A stretch of DNA of 64,000 nt from Pseudomonas sp. RIT-PI-r (GCF_001297015.1 NZ_LIGE01000020.1:41722-105721), one strand, 5' to 3'; positions 1 to 11,437 are shown, counted from the first letter of the stretch. A program made the numbers and translations. The notes: a model not told the origin generated them from the sequence alone.

Positions 1-1
1 A

Positions 2-124
2 GTGATGCGCGCAGCGATCCGCCAGTTGCAGCAGTCGATGGGCAACGAAGTGCGCGAATATTTTGAGATTGATGCCGACGGCTCGTTCAGTACCGATGTG
101 ATCGTACTGATGGCCGAGCGCTAA
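2..124 (+). CDS. C-terminal end of a probable class I SAM-dependent methyltransferase (5' truncated by window)
   Basis: An open frame enters from the left edge and ends at TAA 122-124, leaving 40 residues that end in VIVLMAER. The visible piece carries no diagnostic motif. In Pseudomonas a small SAM-dependent methyltransferase gene usually sits between leuD and leuB, and this frame ends 54 bp before leuB, so the identity is inferred from position and from the general look of the tail. A leuD C-terminus is the alternative. Confidence 0.55.
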   Translation: MMRAAIRQLQQSMGNEVREYFEIDADGSFSTDVIVLMAER

Positions 125-178
125 GAATTTTTCCGGGCGCGCCTGAGATGGCGTACCGACTGAAGACACGAGGAAAGC

Positions 179-1261
<1,083 letters not shown>

Positions 1262-1327
1262 TCTCTCGGGCCCGCTGCGAAATTCAATACAAAGCAGCGG
1301 CCCACTTTTCAAGAAGGTGTAGTTGCG

Positions 1328-2440
1328 ATGAAACGTGTAGGTCTGATCGGTTGGCGCGGGATGGTCGGTTCCGTGCTCATGCAGCGGATGCTGGAAGAGC
1401 AGGATTTCGATCTAATCGAGCCGGTGTTTTTCACCACGTCCAACGTCGGTGGCCAAGGCCCGTCCGTGGGCAAGGACATTGCTCCGCTCAAGGATGCTTA
1501 CAGCATTGATGAGCTGAAGACCCTCGACGTGATTCTGACCTGCCAGGGCGGCGACTACACCAGCGAAGTGTTCCCGAAGCTGCGCGAAGCCGGCTGGCAG
1601 GGTTACTGGATTGATGCGGCCTCGAGCCTGCGCATGAACGATGACGCGGTCATCATTCTCGATCCGGTCAACCGCAAGGTTATCGATCAGCAGCTCGATG
1701 CGGGCACCAAGAACTACATCGGCGGCAACTGCACCGTCAGCCTGATGCTGATGGGCCTGGGCGGTCTGTTCGAGGCGGGTCTGGTCGAGTGGATGAGCGC
1801 CATGACCTATCAGGCGGCTTCCGGTGCCGGCGCGCAGAACATGCGTGAACTGATCAAGCAAATGGGCGCGACCCACGCCGCTGTCGCTGATCAACTGGCC
1901 GATCCGGCCAGCGCGATCCTCGACATCGACCGTCGCGTGGCCGATGCCATGCGCAGCGAAGCGTACCCGACCGAAAACTTCGGCGTACCGCTGGCCGGCA
2001 GCCTGATCCCGTGGATCGACAAAGAGCTGCCGAATGGCCAGAGCCGCGAAGAGTGGAAAGCTCAGGCCGAGACCAACAAGATCCTCGGTCGCTTCAAGAG
2101 CCCGATCCCGGTCGACGGCATCTGCGTGCGCATCGGTGCGATGCGGTGCCACAGCCAGGCGCTGACCATCAAGCTGAACAAAGACGTACCGATCGCCGAT
2201 ATCGAAGGGCTGATCAGCCAACACAACCCTTGGGTCAAACTGGTCCCGAACCAGCGCGAAATAAGCATGCAGGAGCTGAGCCCGACCAAGGTCACTGGCA
2301 CCCTGAATGTTCCGGTGGGTCGTCTGCGCAAGTTGAACATGGGTTCGCAATTCGTCGGTGCCTTCACCGTTGGCGACCAACTGCTGTGGGGCGCGGCCGA
2401 ACCGCTGCGTCGCATGCTGCGTATCTTGCTTGAGCGTTGA
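1328..2440 (+). CDS. asd: Aspartate-semialdehyde dehydrogenase
   Basis: Reduces aspartyl phosphate to aspartate semialdehyde with NADPH, the branch point to Lys/DAP, Met and Thr. The 370-residue protein starts with the Rossmann motif [11 protein letters not shown] and has the active-site Cys in [12 protein letters not shown] near residue 137, with the second conserved block around [14 protein letters not shown]. Length and motifs match the gamma-proteobacterial Asd. An AAGAAGGTG ribosome site precedes the ATG. A hairpin terminator follows. Confidence 0.97.
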   Translation: MKRVGLIGWRGMVGSVLMQRMLEEQDFDLIEPVFFTTSNVGGQGPSVGKDIAPLKDAYSIDELKTLDVILTCQGGDYTSEVFPKLREAGWQGYWIDAASSLRMNDDAVIILDPVNRKVIDQQLDAGTKNYIGGNCTVSLMLMGLGGLFEAGLVEWMSAMTYQAASGAGAQNMRELIKQMGATHAAVADQLADPASAILDIDRRVADAMRSEAYPTENFGVPLAGSLIPWIDKELPNGQSREEWKAQAETNKILGRFKSPIPVDGICVRIGAMRCHSQALTIKLNKDVPIADIEGLISQHNPWVKLVPNQREISMQELSPTKVTGTLNVPVGRLRKLNMGSQFVGAFTVGDQLLWGAAEPLRRMLRILLER

Positions 2441-2460
2441 TCGCCTGAAGCAATGAAAGA

Positions 2461-2493
2461 GCCCGTGCCTTTTGAGAGGTGCGGGTTTTTTTA
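2461..2493 (+). terminator. Intrinsic terminator after asd
   Basis: CCCGTGCCTT and AGAGGTGCGGG form a hairpin (two wobble pairs) followed directly by a run of seven T, 21 bp after the asd stop codon. Confidence 0.75.
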
Positions 2494-2518
2494 TGCCTGT
2501 GGTTTCTCGGGTGTTTGT

Positions 2519-2627
2519 ACCGGCCTCATCGCTGGCAAGCCAGCTCCCACAGTGTTCAGTGTTGTACACAAGATTCATGCACAACACAGAAACCTGTGGG
2601 AGCTGGCTTGCCAGCGATGAGGCCGGT
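2519..2627. repeat. Perfect 33-bp inverted repeat, REPIN-like element
   Basis: The left arm 2519-2551 and right arm 2595-2627 are exact reverse complements over 33 bases and contain the Pseudomonas REP core GGGAGCTGGCTTGCCAGCGA. They flank a 43-base loop. Such paired REP sequences are mobilised by RAYT transposases in this genus; no RAYT gene is in the window. Confidence 0.85.
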
Positions 2628-2716
2628 TGGGGCGCCGCAAATCCCGGACAGAAATTGCCTGTGCGCCAGTCACCCGGTAAAGTGCCGCTCCCCCCGTTTC
2701 GCCAGAGGCTCGCACC

Positions 2717-3727
2717 ATGACCCAGACCCTAGATATTGCCGTGATCGGCGCCACCGGTACTGTCGGCGAAACCCTCGTACAGATTCTCGAAGAACGCGAC
2801 TTCCCGGTCGGCAACCTGCACCTGCTGGCGAGCAGCGAATCTGCCGGCAGCTCGGTGCTGTTCCGCAACAAGAACGTACGCGTTCGCGAAGTCGACGAGT
2901 TCGATTTCAGCAAGGTCAAACTGGTGTTTTTCGCCGCGGGCCCGGCCATTACCTTGAGCTACGCCGCGCGCGCCCATGCTGCCGGTTGCTCGCTGATCGA
3001 CTTGTCCGGTGCATTGCCAGCCGATCAGGCGCCGCAAATCGTTCCGGAGGCCAACCCCGCTGTGCTCGCCGGTTTGAAGGCGCCGTTTCAAGTCAGCAGC
3101 CCAAGCCCATCGGCCACTTCGCTCGCCGTGGTGCTGGCGCCGCTGCTCGATCTGATCGACCTGCAATACGTGAACGTCACCGCCAATCTCGCCGTGTCCG
3201 CACAGGGTCGTGAAGCTGTGACCGAGCTGGCGCGGCAGACCGCCGAGCTGCTCAACATGCGCCCGCTGGAGCCAACCTTCTTCGATCGGCAGATGGCTTT
3301 CAACCTGCTGGCGCAGGTCGGCACGCCTGACGCACAGGGCCATACGCTGCTGGAAAAACGTCTGGTGCGCGAGTTGCGTCAGGTGCTGGCACAGCCTTCT
3401 TTAAAGATTTCCGCAACTTGCGTTCAAGCCCCGGTGTTTTTTGGCGATAGCTTTAGCGTGACCTTGCAGTCAACGTCGGCTGTCGACCTGGCAAAAGTCA
3501 ACGCTGCACTCGAAGATGCGGCCGGGATCGAGCTGGTCGAGGCCGGTGATTATCCGACCGCCGTGGGTGACGCGGTAGGCCAGGACGTGGTCTATGTCGG
3601 GCGCGTGCGCAGCGGAGTCGACGACCCGGCGGAACTTAATCTGTGGCTGACGTCAGATAACGTACGCAAAGGTGCAGCCCTTAACGCTGTGCAGGTGGCT
3701 GAATTGTTGATAAAAGACCTGCTGTAA
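2717..3727 (+). CDS. USG-1 type aspartate-semialdehyde dehydrogenase paralogue
   Basis: A 336-residue protein with the ASADH fold, starting DIAVIGATGTVGETL. It sits directly downstream of asd, as in P. aeruginosa where the homologue is called Usg-1. The family's catalytic PNC(S/T)T signature reads PSPSAT near residues 129-134, so the nucleophilic Cys appears to be replaced by Ser and classical dehydrogenase activity is doubtful. The role is not established; it may be structural or regulatory. The start is the first ATG after GCCAGAGG. Confidence 0.85.
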   Translation: MTQTLDIAVIGATGTVGETLVQILEERDFPVGNLHLLASSESAGSSVLFRNKNVRVREVDEFDFSKVKLVFFAAGPAITLSYAARAHAAGCSLIDLSGALPADQAPQIVPEANPAVLAGLKAPFQVSSPSPSATSLAVVLAPLLDLIDLQYVNVTANLAVSAQGREAVTELARQTAELLNMRPLEPTFFDRQMAFNLLAQVGTPDAQGHTLLEKRLVRELRQVLAQPSLKISATCVQAPVFFGDSFSVTLQSTSAVDLAKVNAALEDAAGIELVEAGDYPTAVGDAVGQDVVYVGRVRSGVDDPAELNLWLTSDNVRKGAALNAVQVAELLIKDLL

Positions 3728-3935
3728 AAGATACTTGGCAACAATTTGTCGACTGATTCTAGGTGAGCGCTATGCTTGCCCGGAGCGCTGGATAAAGTGT
3801 CACCCTCCGGGACTTTCCGGGGCATCAAAGAAATGAGCGCGCGCGACATCTGTCGTCGTCGCGCGCAATGCCTTACGGCAGCGGCAATCAATATCTTCTC
3901 GCTGGCCGAGGAACGTTCAAACAAAGGATGAGGCT

Positions 3936-6590
3936 ATGGTTCAAGTTCGCAAACTGGTGTTAGCAATAGCGGCCGCCTCGGCGCTGTCCTCCGGTATGGC
4001 GCATGCCCTCGGGCTCGGGGAGCTGACCCTGAAGTCGACCCTGAACCAGCCGCTGGTGGCTGAAATCGAGCTGCTCGACGTCAAGGATCTCACTGCTGCC
4101 GAAGTGGTGCCGAGCCTGGCTTCACCCGAAGATTTCGCCAAGGCCGGCGTCGATCGCCAGGCCTTCCTCAATGACCTGACTTTCACTCCGGTGCTCAACG
4201 CCAGCGGCAAAAGCGTGCTGCGCGTAACGTCGAGCAAGCCGTTGTCGGAACCGATGGTGAAATTCCTCGTGCAGGTGATGTGGCCGAACGGTCGTCTGCT
4301 GCGCGATTACAGCGTGCTGCTGGATCCATCGAAGTTCTCGCCAGAGACCGCTGACGCCGCCGCACAACCGGCGCCGTCGCAGACCATCGCCGCACCGACC
4401 ACGGGCGCCACACACCCGACGCAATACACCACCACGCCGCGCGATACCCTGTGGGAGATTGCCGCGAAGGCGCGCAACGGTGGTTCGGTGCAGCAGACCA
4501 TGCTGGCCATTCAAGCGTTGAACCCGGATGCGTTCATCGGTGGCAACATCAACCGGCTGAAAACCGGTCAGGTGCTACGTCTGCCGGATTCGGTGCAAAG
4601 CACTGCATTGCCGCAGTCGAAAGCGATTGCCGAGGTCGCGGCGCAGAACGAAGCCTGGCGCACGGGCCGTCGCTATGTGGCCAAGCCCGGCACCGGTCAG
4701 CAGCAGCTCGATGCGACCAACCGTGGTCGCGGCAATACCGCTGGAGCACAGAACGCCCAGGACAATCTGAGCCTGGTCTCCGCCGAGAGTGCCAAGGCGC
4801 GCGGCAAAGGCCCGGCAGGTGACGCCCAAGCCTTGAGCAACAAGCTTGCAGTCACTCAGGAAAACCTCGACACGACCCGTCGTGACAACGAGGAACTGAA
4901 AAGCCGCATGTCCGATCTGCAAAGTCAGATGGACAAGCTGCAAAAGCTCATCGAGCTGAAGAACAATCAACTGGCGAAACTGCAGGCCGAAGGCGCGGGC
5001 GCTGCCCCGGCCGCGAATGGCGCAGTCGCGCCGGTTCCGGCGATCACTGCTGAGCTGGCTGCCACACCGCCGGCTACTCCTGCAGAAGCAGCGCCGACGC
5101 CAGAATCTGCCATTGCTCCACCTGCCGAAACGCCGGTTGAGCCAGTGGTCGAGCCGGTTGTCGAAACCAAACCTGCGGCTGATGATGAAAAAACCTTCAA
5201 TGAGCTGCTGACCAATCCGATCCTGTTGGGTCTGATCGGTGGTGGTGCGGTGGTTCTGCTGCTCCTGCTGTTGCTGTTGGCACGTCGCCGCAAAGCTCAG
5301 CAGGAAGCTGAAAAGCATGTGCGCATGGCTCGTGCGCTGGCCGAAGAACAAGAGTTCTCCGCCGAGCAGGATCTGCCGGAAAGCAGCTTCGAAGGTCTGG
5401 AAACGCCAGCGGCGAGCGTCAAGCTCAACACTCCGGCGCCTGCTCCTGCTCCAGTCGTGGCTCCGGTAGTGGCGCCGATCGTGATGGCTGAGCCGATTGC
5501 CGCGCCGCTGGTGGCGCCGGCCGCCGAGCGTTCCGATGACGTGCTCGACAAGGCGCAATCGCACATCAATGCCGGTCGCCTGAATCAGGCTGCAGCATTG
5601 CTGGAGGAGGGCGTCAGCCTCGAGCCGCAACGCAGCGATCTGCGTCTGAAACTGATGGAAGTCTACGGTCAGCAGGGCGATCGCGATGCGTTCGTCGGCC
5701 AGGAACGTCAGTTGGTGGCCAATGGCGACAACTTTGCCAAGGTCGAAGAACTGAAGAGTCGCTTCCCGGCGATGGCCGTCGTCGCTGCTTCGGGGCTGGC
5801 CGCTGCTGCCGTGGCTGCTGAGCTGGATGCACAGTACGTCAAGGAACTGTTGCTGGATGAGCCTGAAGCGCCTGCGCCAGCGCCTGTTGAAGATGACCTG
5901 GACAGTGCGTTTGACCTGAGCCTGGACGATCTCGACAACATCACGCCAGTTGAGCCAGCGCCTGTGGTTGAGCCCGAAGCGCCGGTCGAGCTGGACGAAT
6001 TCCCGTCCGACGATGACCTGAGCTTCGAGTCGGTGCTGCAACAGCAGACCGACATCAAAGAGAATCTGGATGACCTGTCGGACTTCGATCTGGATCTGGA
6101 TCTCGGTGCCGAGCCGGCGGCTCCTGCGGCTGATCTGGCGGACGATGACTTCCTGCTGGATCTGGACGAAGGCGTGAAGGATCTGCCTCCAGTCGAGGCG
6201 CCGGTGGTAGCTGACGTGCCGCAGGATGATCTGGAACTGCCGGCCGATTTCGATCTGTCGCTGGCCGACGAAATGGACAGCAATCCGGCGGCTGAGCCTG
6301 ACGCATTCGCAGCAGAACTGGATGACGTCAACGCCGAGCTGGATCGTCTGTCGCAAAGCGTTGCCGAACCGACCTTCACTGAAGCCGATGCGGCAATCGG
6401 TGGTGATCTGGGTGAAGACGATTTCGACTTCCTTGCCGGCACCGACGAGGCCGCGACCAAGCTCGATCTGGCTCAGGCCTATATCGATATGGGTGATGCC
6501 GATGGTGCACGCGACATCCTCAACGAAGTGCTGACCGAGGGTGACGAGAAACAGCGTGGTGAAGCCAAGGAAATGCTCTCGAGCCTGTAG
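3936..6590 (+). CDS. fimV: FimV, inner-membrane polar hub protein with LysM and TPR-like domains
   Basis: FimV anchors at cell poles, supports type IV pilus assembly and twitching, and recruits partners that affect cAMP signalling in pseudomonads. The 884-residue protein shows a signal peptide (residues 1-24), the FimV N-terminal domain (to about 135), a LysM-like segment (about 163-217, DTLWEIAAKARNGGS), a coiled coil near 300-350, a Pro/Ala-rich stretch, a single membrane span near 428-447 and a long acidic cytoplasmic part. It ends with a TPR-like cap after residue 850 (LDLAQAYIDMGDADGARDIL). It lies between the asd genes and truA as in other Pseudomonas. Confidence 0.96.
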   Translation: MVQVRKLVLAIAAASALSSGMAHALGLGELTLKSTLNQPLVAEIELLDVKDLTAAEVVPSLASPEDFAKAGVDRQAFLNDLTFTPVLNASGKSVLRVTSSKPLSEPMVKFLVQVMWPNGRLLRDYSVLLDPSKFSPETADAAAQPAPSQTIAAPTTGATHPTQYTTTPRDTLWEIAAKARNGGSVQQTMLAIQALNPDAFIGGNINRLKTGQVLRLPDSVQSTALPQSKAIAEVAAQNEAWRTGRRYVAKPGTGQQQLDATNRGRGNTAGAQNAQDNLSLVSAESAKARGKGPAGDAQALSNKLAVTQENLDTTRRDNEELKSRMSDLQSQMDKLQKLIELKNNQLAKLQAEGAGAAPAANGAVAPVPAITAELAATPPATPAEAAPTPESAIAPPAETPVEPVVEPVVETKPAADDEKTFNELLTNPILLGLIGGGAVVLLLLLLLLARRRKAQQEAEKHVRMARALAEEQEFSAEQDLPESSFEGLETPAASVKLNTPAPAPAPVVAPVVAPIVMAEPIAAPLVAPAAERSDDVLDKAQSHINAGRLNQAAALLEEGVSLEPQRSDLRLKLMEVYGQQGDRDAFVGQERQLVANGDNFAKVEELKSRFPAMAVVAASGLAAAAVAAELDAQYVKELLLDEPEAPAPAPVEDDLDSAFDLSLDDLDNITPVEPAPVVEPEAPVELDEFPSDDDLSFESVLQQQTDIKENLDDLSDFDLDLDLGAEPAAPAADLADDDFLLDLDEGVKDLPPVEAPVVADVPQDDLELPADFDLSLADEMDSNPAAEPDAFAAELDDVNAELDRLSQSVAEPTFTEADAAIGGDLGEDDFDFLAGTDEAATKLDLAQAYIDMGDADGARDILNEVLTEGDEKQRGEAKEMLSSL

Positions 6591-6606
6591 TCAATCTGCG
6601 GTAAAC

Positions 6607-6636
6607 AAAACGGCAGCCCATTGAGGCTGCCGTTTT
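6607..6636 (+). terminator. Intrinsic terminator after fimV
   Basis: ACGGCAGCC and GGCTGCCGT form a perfect 9-bp stem with a short loop followed by TTTTTG, 17 bp downstream of the fimV stop. Confidence 0.9.
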
Positions 6637-6671
6637 TGTTTGTGCCGGATTCAGTGGTGTCTGAAGGATTA

Positions 6672-6740
6672 CTATCGCGAGCAGGCTCACTCCTGCATTT
6701 GGAATGCGTTCCCCTGTAGGAGTGAGCCTGCTCGCGATAG
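6672..6740. repeat. REPIN-like inverted repeat
   Basis: 26-base arms (6672-6697 and 6715-6740) of the sequence family CTATCGCGAGCAGGCTCACT are inverted with one mismatch around a 17-base loop. It lies in the fimV-truA gap. The same family recurs at 16464, 15742 and 60914. Confidence 0.85.
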
Positions 6741-6787
6741 GGCCAGAACTGCCAATAGAGAGTTCTGGCATCCCTGAACCACAGCCT

Positions 6788-6793
6788 TATAAT
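6788..6793 (+). promoter_or_regulatory. Probable -10 element (TATAAT) of the truA promoter
   Basis: A perfect TATAAT lies here; the most upstream ATG of the truA frame (6792) overlaps it. If it is used, transcription starts near 6800, which rules out that ATG as the start. No good -35 is seen (TTCTGG-like at a poor distance). Confidence 0.5.
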
Positions 6794-6857
6794 GCCCGCC
6801 TTTGTAAAAACAGCAGGCTGTCCCACCTTGGCAAACATAGATAACCCGGTCGCCGAA

Positions 6858-7682
6858 ATGGCCCCCGACGGCTTTTACCGCGTTGCGTTGGGCGTTGAGT
6901 ACAAAGGCTCGCGCTACAGTGGCTGGCAGCGTCAGTTGACGGGTGTGGCGACGGTGCAGGAAGAACTCGAAAAAGCCCTGTCGAAAGTTGCCAACTCGCC
7001 GGTCTCCTTGCAGTGCGCCGGGCGCACCGACGCCGGCGTGCATGCCTGCGGACAAGTGGTGCACTTTGATACCACGGTTGATCGTTCGCTGAAAGCCTGG
7101 GTCATGGGCGCCAATATCAATCTGCCCCACGACATCAGCGTCAGTTGGGCGCGGGTGATGCCGGCGCATTTCCATGCGCGGTTCAAGGCCATTGCCCGGC
7201 GCTATCGCTACGTGATCTACAACGATCAGATTCGCCCGGCGCATCTCAATGAAGAAATCACCTGGAACCACCGTCCGCTGGACGTCGAGCGCATGGCCGA
7301 GGCCGCGCAGTATCTGATCGGCACCCATGATTTCAGTGCGTTTCGCGCCGGCCAGTGTCAGGCTAAGTCGCCGATCAAGAAGATGCATCACCTGCGCGTG
7401 ACCCGTCACGGCAAGATGATCGTGCTCGACATCCGCGCCAATGCATTCCTGCATCACATGGTGCGCAACATCGCTGGCGTACTGATGACCATCGGTGCGG
7501 GCGAGCGTCCAGTCGAATGGATGAAGGAAGTGCTGGAAAGCCGCGAGCGCCGCTCTGGTGGGGTGACCGCGCATCCGTACGGGTTGTACCTGGTGCAAGT
7601 CGAGTACCACGACGAATTCCCGTTGCCCGAGCGTTTTATCGGGCCACATTTCCTTACGGGTTTCTCCGAACTTGACGGCTGA
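6858..7682 (+). CDS. truA: tRNA pseudouridine(38-40) synthase TruA
   Basis: Converts uridines 38-40 of the tRNA anticodon arm to pseudouridine. The catalytic Asp lies in [18 protein letters not shown], and the N-terminal block [17 protein letters not shown] and C-terminal block [13 protein letters not shown] are typical. From ATG 6858 the protein is 274 residues, the usual length. The frame is open further up: ATG 6792 overlaps a TATAAT box and TTG 6828 is another option, but family alignment favours a start just before DGFYRVALG. trpF follows 65 bp downstream. Confidence 0.93.
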   Translation: MAPDGFYRVALGVEYKGSRYSGWQRQLTGVATVQEELEKALSKVANSPVSLQCAGRTDAGVHACGQVVHFDTTVDRSLKAWVMGANINLPHDISVSWARVMPAHFHARFKAIARRYRYVIYNDQIRPAHLNEEITWNHRPLDVERMAEAAQYLIGTHDFSAFRAGQCQAKSPIKKMHHLRVTRHGKMIVLDIRANAFLHHMVRNIAGVLMTIGAGERPVEWMKEVLESRERRSGGVTAHPYGLYLVQVEYHDEFPLPERFIGPHFLTGFSELDG

Positions 7683-7747
7683 CGCCTTCGAACGCTTTTG
7701 TTACCATCCGGGACTTTCCCGGATTTTGCCTTGGAGTTTTTCTCGAC

Positions 7748-8374
7748 ATGCCAGCCGTTCGCAGCAAGATCTGCGGGATTACCCGCATGGAAGATGCGTT
7801 GGCCGCCGTCGAAGCCGGGGCTGATGCGATCGGTTTCGTGTTTTACGCCAAGAGTCCACGCGCGGTGAGCGTGCAGCAGGCGCGTGCGATCATCAAGGCG
7901 TTGCCGCCGTTCGTGACCACCGTGGGTTTGTTCGTCAATGCCAGTCGCTGCGAATTGGGCGAAATCCTCGATGCCGTGCCGCTGGATCTGTTGCAGTTCC
8001 ATGGTGATGAAGTCGCTGAAGACTGTGAAGGCTGGCGCCGTCCGTATATCAAGGCGTTGCGGGTCAAGGCTGGCGATGACATCGCGGCGGCTGTCGATGC
8101 CTACCCGAGTGCCAGTGGCGTGCTGCTCGACACTTACGTCGAAGGCGTGCCCGGCGGAACCGGTGAGGCGTTCGACTGGTCATTGATTCCGCAAGGTTTG
8201 AGCAAGCCGTTGATTCTTGCCGGTGGTTTGACCCCTGAGAACATCGCCGACGCCGTGGCGCGGGTAAAACCCTACGCGGTAGACGTCAGCGGTGGAGTAG
8301 AGGCGAGCAAAGGCATCAAGGATCACGCAAAGATTCGCGCATTCATCAACGCTGCACGCAAAGCTCCATATTGA
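7748..8374 (+). CDS. trpF: Phosphoribosylanthranilate isomerase
   Basis: Performs the Amadori rearrangement of N-phosphoribosylanthranilate in tryptophan synthesis. The 208-residue TIM-barrel protein shows the catalytic Cys in [15 protein letters not shown] and the catalytic Asp and phosphate-binding loops in [19 protein letters not shown] and [10 protein letters not shown]. The truA-trpF-accD order is standard in Pseudomonas, with trpB and trpA elsewhere. TTGGAG precedes the ATG. Confidence 0.97.
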   Translation: MPAVRSKICGITRMEDALAAVEAGADAIGFVFYAKSPRAVSVQQARAIIKALPPFVTTVGLFVNASRCELGEILDAVPLDLLQFHGDEVAEDCEGWRRPYIKALRVKAGDDIAAAVDAYPSASGVLLDTYVEGVPGGTGEAFDWSLIPQGLSKPLILAGGLTPENIADAVARVKPYAVDVSGGVEASKGIKDHAKIRAFINAARKAPY

Positions 8375-8578
8375 TGTGACGGCTGGCAGTCTGCCGCCGT
8401 CCATCAATGCACTTGCACAAAGCAGGCGCGGCTGAGGGTTTGGGGATAGCACGCAGGTCATGTTTCGCGCTGACCGTGGCTGTCCGTCAACCATCGCCAC
8501 ACACATGAATTTAGCTGAAGGGCATACGCGGGGCTGCGAACCAGAGCGTTCGGGCCGCCGGTACTGGAGAAAAAAAGC

Positions 8579-9499
8579 ATGAGCAACTGGTTGGTAGACA
8601 AACTGATCCCTTCGATCATGCGTTCCGAGGTCAAGAAGAGCTCGGTCCCTGAAGGTCTGTGGCACAAATGCCCGTCTTGCGAGGCGGTGCTGTATCGTCC
8701 AGAACTGGAAAAGACCCTGGACGTTTGCCCCAAGTGCAACCACCACATGCGCATCGGCGCACGTGCGCGCATCGACATCTTCCTCGATGCCGAAGGTCGC
8801 AACGAACTGGGCGCCGATCTGGAGCCGGTTGACCGTCTGAAGTTTCGCGACGGCAAGAAGTACAAGGATCGCCTGACCGCCGCACAGAAGCAGACCGGCG
8901 AAAAAGACGCGCTGATCTCCGTCAGCGGCACCTTGCTGGGCATGCCAGTAGTGGTTTCGGCGTTCGAATTTGCCTTCATGGGCGGTTCGATGGGTGCCAT
9001 CGTTGGTGAGCGCTTCGTCCGCGCTGCCAACTACGCCCTGGAAAACCGTTGCCCGATGATCTGCTTCGCCGCTTCCGGCGGTGCGCGCATGCAGGAAGCG
9101 CTGATCTCGCTGATGCAAATGGCCAAGACTTCCGCCGTACTGGCGCGTCTGCGTGAAGAAGGCATTCCGTTCATCTCGGTGTTGACCGACCCGGTCTACG
9201 GCGGTGTTTCCGCGAGTCTGGCGATGCTCGGCGACGTGATCGTCGGTGAGCCGAAAGCCCTGATCGGCTTCGCCGGTCCGCGCGTTATCGAGCAAACCGT
9301 GCGTGAAAAACTGCCGGAAGGCTTCCAGCGCAGTGAATTCCTGCTGGAACACGGTGCCATCGACATGATCGTCCACCGTCAGGAGCTGCGCCCACGTCTG
9401 GGTAACCTGCTCGCACAGATGACTGGCAAGCCGACGCCGAAATTCGTCGCCGCGCCAATCGAGCCGATCGTGGTTCCGCCGGTACCTGCTGGCCTATGA
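8579..9499 (+). CDS. accD: Acetyl-CoA carboxylase carboxyltransferase subunit beta
   Basis: Transfers the carboxyl group from biotinyl-BCCP to acetyl-CoA as part of the AccA2D2 carboxyltransferase, the first step of fatty-acid synthesis. The 306-residue protein has the N-terminal four-Cys zinc finger (CPSC near residue 28, CPKC near 47) and the crotonase-like core with [17 protein letters not shown] and the oxyanion region PVYGGVSAS. The 204-bp gap after trpF probably holds its promoter, but I cannot point to convincing boxes. It overlaps folC by 4 bp. Confidence 0.97.
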   Translation: MSNWLVDKLIPSIMRSEVKKSSVPEGLWHKCPSCEAVLYRPELEKTLDVCPKCNHHMRIGARARIDIFLDAEGRNELGADLEPVDRLKFRDGKKYKDRLTAAQKQTGEKDALISVSGTLLGMPVVVSAFEFAFMGGSMGAIVGERFVRAANYALENRCPMICFAASGGARMQEALISLMQMAKTSAVLARLREEGIPFISVLTDPVYGGVSASLAMLGDVIVGEPKALIGFAGPRVIEQTVREKLPEGFQRSEFLLEHGAIDMIVHRQELRPRLGNLLAQMTGKPTPKFVAAPIEPIVVPPVPAGL

Positions 9500-10803
9500 C
9501 CGAGCGCACCCTTGGCGAGTGGCTCGCCTACCTTGAGCAGTTGCATCCATCGGCCATCGACATGGGCCTGGAGCGTTCGCAACAGGTAGCGTCCCGGATG
9601 GGGCTGGGCCAGCCGGCGCCTCGGGTGATTACGGTCACCGGCACCAACGGCAAGGGTTCGACGTGCGCATTCGTGGCTTCATTGCTGCGCGCGCAGGGCC
9701 TGAGCGTTGGTGTCTACAATTCCCCGCATCTGCTGCGTTACAACGAGCGGGTGCAGCTCAATGGCGTCGAAGCCACTGACGCGCAGCTGTGCGAAGCCTT
9801 TGCTGCAGTCGAGGCCGGGCGCGGCGACACTTCCCTGACTTACTTCGAAATGGGCACTCTCGCGGCGTTCTGGCTGTTCCAACAGGCCGGACTCGATGCG
9901 GTGGTGCTTGAAGTCGGTCTGGGCGGGCGTCTGGACACGGTCAACGTGGTTGATGCCGATATCGCACTGGTCACCAGCATTGGCGTCGATCACGCCGATT
10001 ATCTGGGTGATACCCGTGAATCCGTGGCTTTCGAAAAGGCCGGTATCTTCCGTCAGGGCAAACCTGCCTTGTGCGGCGATCTGAATCCTCCGCAACCGCT
10101 GCTCGACAAGGCGCTTGAACTGGCCTGTCCGTTCTTCCTGCGTGGACGCGATTTCGACCTTGGCATCACCGATCAGCACTGGCAGTGGCGCGGCACCGAT
10201 GCGCAAGGTCAGGCTGTTGAGCTGCATGACTTGCCGCTGCTCGATCTGCCGATGGAAAACGCCGCGCTGGCGTTGCAGGCGTACCTGCTGCTTGGTTTGC
10301 CGTGGGATACGCAGCAGATCGTCGTCGCCCTGCAGGCGACGCGCGTGGTCGGGCGCCTTGATCGCCGCTCGTTCGATTGGGGCGGCAAGCGCCTGAATGT
10401 GTTGCTGGATGTTGGTCACAATCCGCATGCCGCCGAGTATCTGGCCCGTCGTCTGGCCGCGCGGCCGCTAGTCGGCAAGCGCTTGGCGGTATTTGGTCTG
10501 CTGGCTGACAAGGATCTGGATGGTGTTGTCGGCGAATTGAGTGCGAGTGTCGCGCCCTGGGCAGTGGCGCCGCTGGATTCGCCGCGAGCTCGCCCGGTAG
10601 CTGAATTGCAGGCGGCATTGCAGAACCTTGGTGCGTCGGTCACGTCTTACGACAGTGTTGCCGCCGCGCTGGAAGGGCAGTGCGCCGTAGCCACCAGCGA
10701 CGACGAGATTCTGTTGTTCGGATCATTTTATTGTGTCGCCGAGGCCCTTGAATGGCTGGCCCGGCGCTCCACGGAGGAAGCGGCAAATGGCTTTGCTGGA
10801 TAA
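9496..10803 (+). CDS. folC: Bifunctional folylpolyglutamate / dihydrofolate synthase
   Basis: Adds glutamate to dihydropteroate and to folates, ATP-dependent, cytoplasmic. The 435-residue Mur-ligase-type protein has the P-loop [15 protein letters not shown] near residue 46, the omega-loop region [15 protein letters not shown] and the central [15 protein letters not shown]. Its ATG overlaps the accD stop (ATGA), so translation is coupled. The 3' end overlaps the next gene by 17 bp. Confidence 0.97.
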   Translation: MTERTLGEWLAYLEQLHPSAIDMGLERSQQVASRMGLGQPAPRVITVTGTNGKGSTCAFVASLLRAQGLSVGVYNSPHLLRYNERVQLNGVEATDAQLCEAFAAVEAGRGDTSLTYFEMGTLAAFWLFQQAGLDAVVLEVGLGGRLDTVNVVDADIALVTSIGVDHADYLGDTRESVAFEKAGIFRQGKPALCGDLNPPQPLLDKALELACPFFLRGRDFDLGITDQHWQWRGTDAQGQAVELHDLPLLDLPMENAALALQAYLLLGLPWDTQQIVVALQATRVVGRLDRRSFDWGGKRLNVLLDVGHNPHAAEYLARRLAARPLVGKRLAVFGLLADKDLDGVVGELSASVAPWAVAPLDSPRARPVAELQAALQNLGASVTSYDSVAAALEGQCAVATSDDEILLFGSFYCVAEALEWLARRSTEEAANGFAG

Positions 10804-11437
10804 AGCTTACAAGCAGCGCATGGTTGGCGCTTTGGTGCTGGTCGCGCTGGCGGTGATCTTCCTGCCGATGCTGTTTTCCCGTCAGGATGAGCAGCGTCAG
10901 GTGACTGTCGAGGCGCCCGCCGCTCCGCAAGCGCCTGCCATGCCGCAAGTGCAAATGGAAGCGGTCGCCGTGCCTGAGCCGCAAGCCTTGCCGCAAGAGC
11001 CAGTGCCAACGGATGAAGAAGTCGCAGAAGATACTGCGCCTGCTGCACCTGTTGCGCCTGCGCCGACGGCTCCCATTATGATCACCAAGCCTGTTGCGCC
11101 TCCGGCGGTGGCCAAGCCGATTCCTGCGCCTGCTCAGCCGATCACTGCGTCCTCGTCCAGGCCGGACACAACGCAAAGCCGCGTCGATGCCAACGGTCTG
11201 TCGGTGAGCTGGTCGGTGCAACTGGCCAGTCTGTCGAGTCGTGCCAGCGCCGAAAGCCTGCAGAAGACCCTGCGCAGTCAGGGCTATAACGCTTACATCC
11301 GCTCCGCCGACGGCAAGAATCGGGTGTTTGTCGGCCCGCTGATCGAGCGTGCCGAGGCTGATCGTCTGCGTGATCTGTTGGGGCGTCAGCAGAACCTCAA
11401 GGGTTTTGTTGTGCGCTTCCAGCCTGAGCGCGGCTAA
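10787..11437 (+). CDS. dedD: DedD-like SPOR-domain cell-division protein
   Basis: A 216-residue bitopic inner-membrane protein: a short cytoplasmic start ([12 protein letters not shown]), one membrane helix (about 11-31, ending FLPMLFS), a long Pro/Ala linker and a C-terminal SPOR domain (from about 142, WSVQLASLSSRASAESLQK to the end) that binds denuded septal peptidoglycan. The start was chosen at the ATG after ACGGAGGAAGCGG because the membrane helix follows at once. It overlaps folC by 17 bp, as in the conserved accD-folC-dedD-cvpA-purF cluster. Confidence 0.93.
   Translation: MALLDKAYKQRMVGALVLVALAVIFLPMLFSRQDEQRQVTVEAPAAPQAPAMPQVQMEAVAVPEPQALPQEPVPTDEEVAEDTAPAAPVAPAPTAPIMITKPVAPPAVAKPIPAPAQPITASSSRPDTTQSRVDANGLSVSWSVQLASLSSRASAESLQKTLRSQGYNAYIRSADGKNRVFVGPLIERAEADRLRDLLGRQQNLKGFVVRFQPERG

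Noticed and set aside
4575..6356. A 593-codon open frame on the minus strand opposite fimV
   Set aside because: Shadow of the high-GC fimV codon pattern: His/Gln/Arg-rich, no ribosome site, no family.
6792..6857. N-terminal extension of TruA from ATG 6792
   Set aside because: The ATG overlaps a TATAAT box and the 22 extra residues have no family likeness.
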